Under the pieces are notes generated by a model, which saw only the letters and a program-made list of their open reading frames with translations, did not search any database and was not told where the DNA came from. Source: Girardinichthys multiradiatus (taxonomy: Eukaryota > Chordata > Actinopteri > Cyprinodontiformes > Goodeidae). Taken from it: 64,000 nucleotides of DNA. The position numbers and the translations under genes were made by a program. Below are positions 61,105 to 64,000 of the stretch, in pieces (position 1 is the first letter of the stretch; every line of letters starts with the position of its first letter). Location of the stretch: NCBI RefSeq assembly GCF_021462225.1, contig NC_061804.1, positions 4,069,001 through 4,133,000 on the forward strand. The letters are read 5' to 3'.

Positions 61105-61610
61105 ATAATTTGGTCCTTCGAGAGCCGGATTCCAACTATGCCTGATGGTTCCAGCGGGTCGGTAGACTCCAGGAAAAGACCGTGCGCACAGCTGTCTTCA
61201 TCAGGGAGACACACAGACCCTTTCCGGGACTGGATTTCGGCCCGCCCGCTGGGGTCTGACGGCTGACGGAACTCTGAGGGAGAGGAGAGGACAAAGTGGT
61301 GAGTTGAATCTGGATTTAAAAAGTGTGACGAATGACTGGGGGTCATTGCGTGAAATAAAACAAAACCCTGTAAATCCTAGGCCCTAACAGGTAACAGCAG
61401 TGCGCCGGAATTCTGCTTAAAGTATTAAGGTGTAATACTGAAAATTCCATGTTTCCAGGACGGCGGAGTCCGCATTTAAGTATTTTAAACAAAAACACAT
61501 ACTAAGAAAATTCCGCGTTTAAATGTGTGCATGTGAGAAATGAATGGAGGATTTAAACCACTAGGTTTTGCCTCATACCAAAGCAGTAGGATTGTAAGTG
61601 ACTAACGTTT

Positions 61611-62236
61611 GTGGATGCAAAGGCAAGAATTCTCAAAGCAGTACTTGCACACAATGACCAGGAACTAACAAACAGAGTGAGGGGATTAATCGATAGGCTT
61701 ACAGTCAGGTACAGACGCAGAGCTGACTACGCAGAATTAGCCAGAGTCAAACAAAAAGAGGAAGAACGTTTTGAAGAATATAGGATTAGACTGACAAAAG
61801 TGTTTAAAATACATAATGGTCTACAAGAAGATGAAAACGAGCAAGGAGCTTATCGACAGCAGTTAAAAAATGCACTGCATGCTGGTTCCAGGGATATAAT
61901 TAATACCTGGGTAAGGAGACATTTTATAGGGTTCCCCACAGCAAATCTAGAAGACTATGTAAATCATGCCCTCCATGCAGAAAAAGTAATGAAGGATAAA
62001 AAACAAAAAAAAGTAGTAAACACCTTTTTCAGCAAGAAGAAGAAGGAGAAGAGCAGATTTATTATCAAAGCAACAGAGGAAGAGGGAAATTTAGAGGCAG
62101 AGGACAAAACCGCAGGGGTCAGAGAGGAGAAGTGAGCAGAGGAAATTACAGATAATACACCTCAGGGTGTTGGTGTTGTGGGAGAGAAGGACATCTGGCC
62201 AGAGATTGTCCTGAACGAAGAAATAATGATTCAGCA
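61611..62236 (+). pseudogene. Second ERV copy: gag remnant
   Basis: Same 174-codon capsid fragment as the first copy, with a few substitutions (VFKIHNG for GFKIHSG; VRRHFIG for VRIHFIG). The zinc knuckle again follows in another frame. Confidence 0.8.
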
Positions 62237-62383
62237 TGACTAGGACAGAAAACAAGTGAAATTGTTCCTAGTACCTCAAACACTGATGAAAATAAAAAAA
62301 CAAAACCACAGGAGCAGGATGTCCTCCTAAATTTCCAGGACCTTCTCTCCCTAGATAGCATAAAACCTGAAGTTACCTTACTG

Positions 62384-62842
62384 TTGAATGGAAAATCAAT
62401 TACTTTTCTTTGCGATACCGGAGCAGGCAGGACCACCTGTAGGGAAACATTCCCAAATTCTAGACTTAGTGATCAACAAATAACAGTAAGGTCAGCTAGT
62501 GGGAAATTGACACAAGTCTGTGAGTCTGAACCAGTTTGGATAAGAGATCCCAATGGACAGTCATGTCAGCTATCTATTCTAATGTTTCCTGAGTGTCCGG
62601 TGAATCTATTGGGACGAGATGGATTACCGCATCTGGGTTTAGCATTAATTCCGACCTCAGAAGGACATATTGTAGTAAAGAGAAAAGCAGAACTCAGCCA
62701 AGGAGATTGTTTTGTGCTGAAAGGAGTGGGACCACCTTATTACCACTATTCACTGGATGTTCCGAATAAGCCACCCCTAGACAGAGGGACAGCTTTATTA
62801 GCAGAAAGAAGAATGTCATTACTCAACTACAAGATCAGATGA
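62384..62842 (+). pseudogene. Second ERV copy: protease
   Basis: LCDTGAG active-site motif; the Gly after DTGA is more usual than the Cys of the first copy. Ends at the same stop as the first copy. Confidence 0.8.
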
Positions 62843-63270
62843 CACCAGATGATCTACATATTACCATGTGGTATAAAAATACTCCTGGACCAGATAAAAC
62901 TTATGGAGAAGCATTAACTAAAGTAACCCCTACCAAAGTCATGGTAACTTATGTTTATACAGATGGGAAGAGTACGTCAGTTGCTGAAGTAGTGCTAGCG
63001 GAAAACACTAGGAAGCTCTGCAAAATGTGGTCACCTCCACACATATCTTTATTCAAGGATAAATAATTCAAGTGGCAGGATATAGGAAGAATAGTGCAGA
63101 GGGGAAAAGATGCCACAGACTGGTTTGCAACAACAATGAATACAGAAACTAGTGCATTCACAGGATTGACTAGAAAACCATTATTCTGGACAGTGACGGT
63201 GCAGGAAGGGATACATTTGCATACAAAGCAACAATGAGAAATATTCCTTACTGAACAGGAGGAACAGTTC

Positions 63271-63903
63271 TTGAGTGAAGTCCCTGATAAGTTATGGTCA
63301 AAAGACCCTACTGATGTGGGTTTAGTAAAAGGAGCGGTACCTGTTCAGATTAGAGCAAAAACGGAATACAGGCCCAAAGTAAAACAATACCCTTTGAAAC
63401 ATGATGCACGTGAAGGAATAAAACCAGTAATAAAGGATTTAATAACTGCAGGGGTGATAATAAAATGCGAGGACTCACCATGTAACACCCCCCTTTTTCC
63501 AGTTAAAAAACAAGCTCCATCAACAGGAAGGCGCATGGTACAAGACTTACAGGCAGTTAATAATGCAGTTGTCCAGAGAGCACCGTGTGTTCCTGATCCT
63601 TATACATTATTAAATTCCCTAAGACCAGATGCTAGAATATTTACTGTAGTTGATATAAGCAATGCATTTTTTTCTGTACCTGTAGATAAAGATAGTCAGT
63701 TCTGGTTTGCATTCACCTTTGAGGGACAAAGATATACTTATACCAGACTACCTCAGGGTTACTGTGAAAGTCCAACTATATACTCTCAGGTAATGAGTGC
63801 AAGTATGGCCAAGTTTGACCCTCCAAGAGGTAGTCAAGTTTTACTATATGTTGATGATGTGCTATTAGCCTCTCCTGATGAGGAGACAAGGGACATTTTA
63901 TGA
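63271..63903 (+). pseudogene. Second ERV copy: reverse transcriptase fragment
   Basis: Same 210-codon palm with LPQGYCESPT and YVDDVLLASP, stopping at the same deletion junction. Confidence 0.9.
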
Positions 63904-64000
63904 CTTCAGTTCTGGTTCAACAACATGGAGATAAAATGAAACCAATAGCCTATTTCTCTTCAAAACTAGACAGTGTTGCGTGTGCGCAGCCATATTGTGT

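Larger units (their letters stand above)
59940..64000 (+). mobile_element. Second copy of the nested ERV block (cut by window end)
   Basis: Parallel to 26462-30523. Contains the non-ERV flank (59940-60260), the antisense solo LTR left part (60261-60600), the ERV 5' LTR (60601-61104), PBS (61111), gag (61611-62135), zinc knuckle (62168), protease (62384-62842), RT (63271-63903) and the start of the connection segment. It carries the same broken frames and the same RT deletion as the first copy, with about 1% substitutions. Confidence 0.92.

Noticed and set aside
60601..64000. An independent second ERV insertion
   Set aside because: Shared flank, shared interrupted solo LTR and shared lesions show it was copied together with its surroundings.

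Overview
This is vertebrate nuclear DNA, almost certainly from a ray-finned (teleost) fish. Evidence: split genes with GT/AG introns, an 8-exon hexokinase 3' part with textbook vertebrate exon sizes, many Tc1-type transposons, a DIRS-like retroelement, LINE remnants, CA and AAT microsatellites, and a gamma/epsilon-like endogenous retrovirus (ERV). There are no prokaryotic features, and no tRNA or rRNA gene was seen.

Layout. 1-7.07 kb: the 3' part of a hexokinase gene (+ strand, 8 coding exons, stop at 6935); its 5' part lies left of the window. 7.42-17.3 kb: a damaged copy (copy A) of a segment also found as copy B at 23.36-58.4 kb. Copy A holds a solo LTR, several Tc1 elements, a LINE 3' end, and only the Thr-rich stalk and GPI-signal end of a mucin-like gene, with no promoter, signal peptide or Ly6 domains. 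17.5-23.3 kb: a mobile-element graveyard (LINE C-terminus, Tc1 relic, fold-back and TIR elements, DIRS-like RNase H and recombinase remnants).

23.4-41.2 kb: the left part of copy B. It carries an ERV (27125-33451) nested inside an older antisense solo LTR of a related family; both target-site duplications are readable. A minus-strand LINE and satellite-like repeats follow. 41.68-58.35 kb: the main gene, a secreted/GPI-anchored protein. It has a TATA promoter, a signal-peptide exon, two Ly6/uPAR (LU) three-finger domains, a single giant exon encoding roughly 5,000 residues of Thr/Ala/Pro mucin-like stalk, and a C-terminal GPI signal. One extra base at about 53400 breaks the frame inside the stalk; removing it gives a total coding length exactly divisible by three (about 5,256 residues). 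59.94-64.0 kb: a second, near-identical copy of the nested ERV with its flank, cut by the window end.

How it fits together. The locus looks like a tandem array of segments carrying LU-mucin genes next to hexokinase. It has expanded by segmental duplication and been remodelled by mobile elements. The second ERV copy shares the non-ERV flank and the nested solo LTR with the first, so it was copied by duplication rather than inserted anew. That suggests another array unit, possibly another LU-mucin gene, to the right of the window. The two-LU-domain plus Ser/Thr-rich stalk plus GPI layout resembles LYPD3 (C4.4A), but with an enormously expanded stalk.
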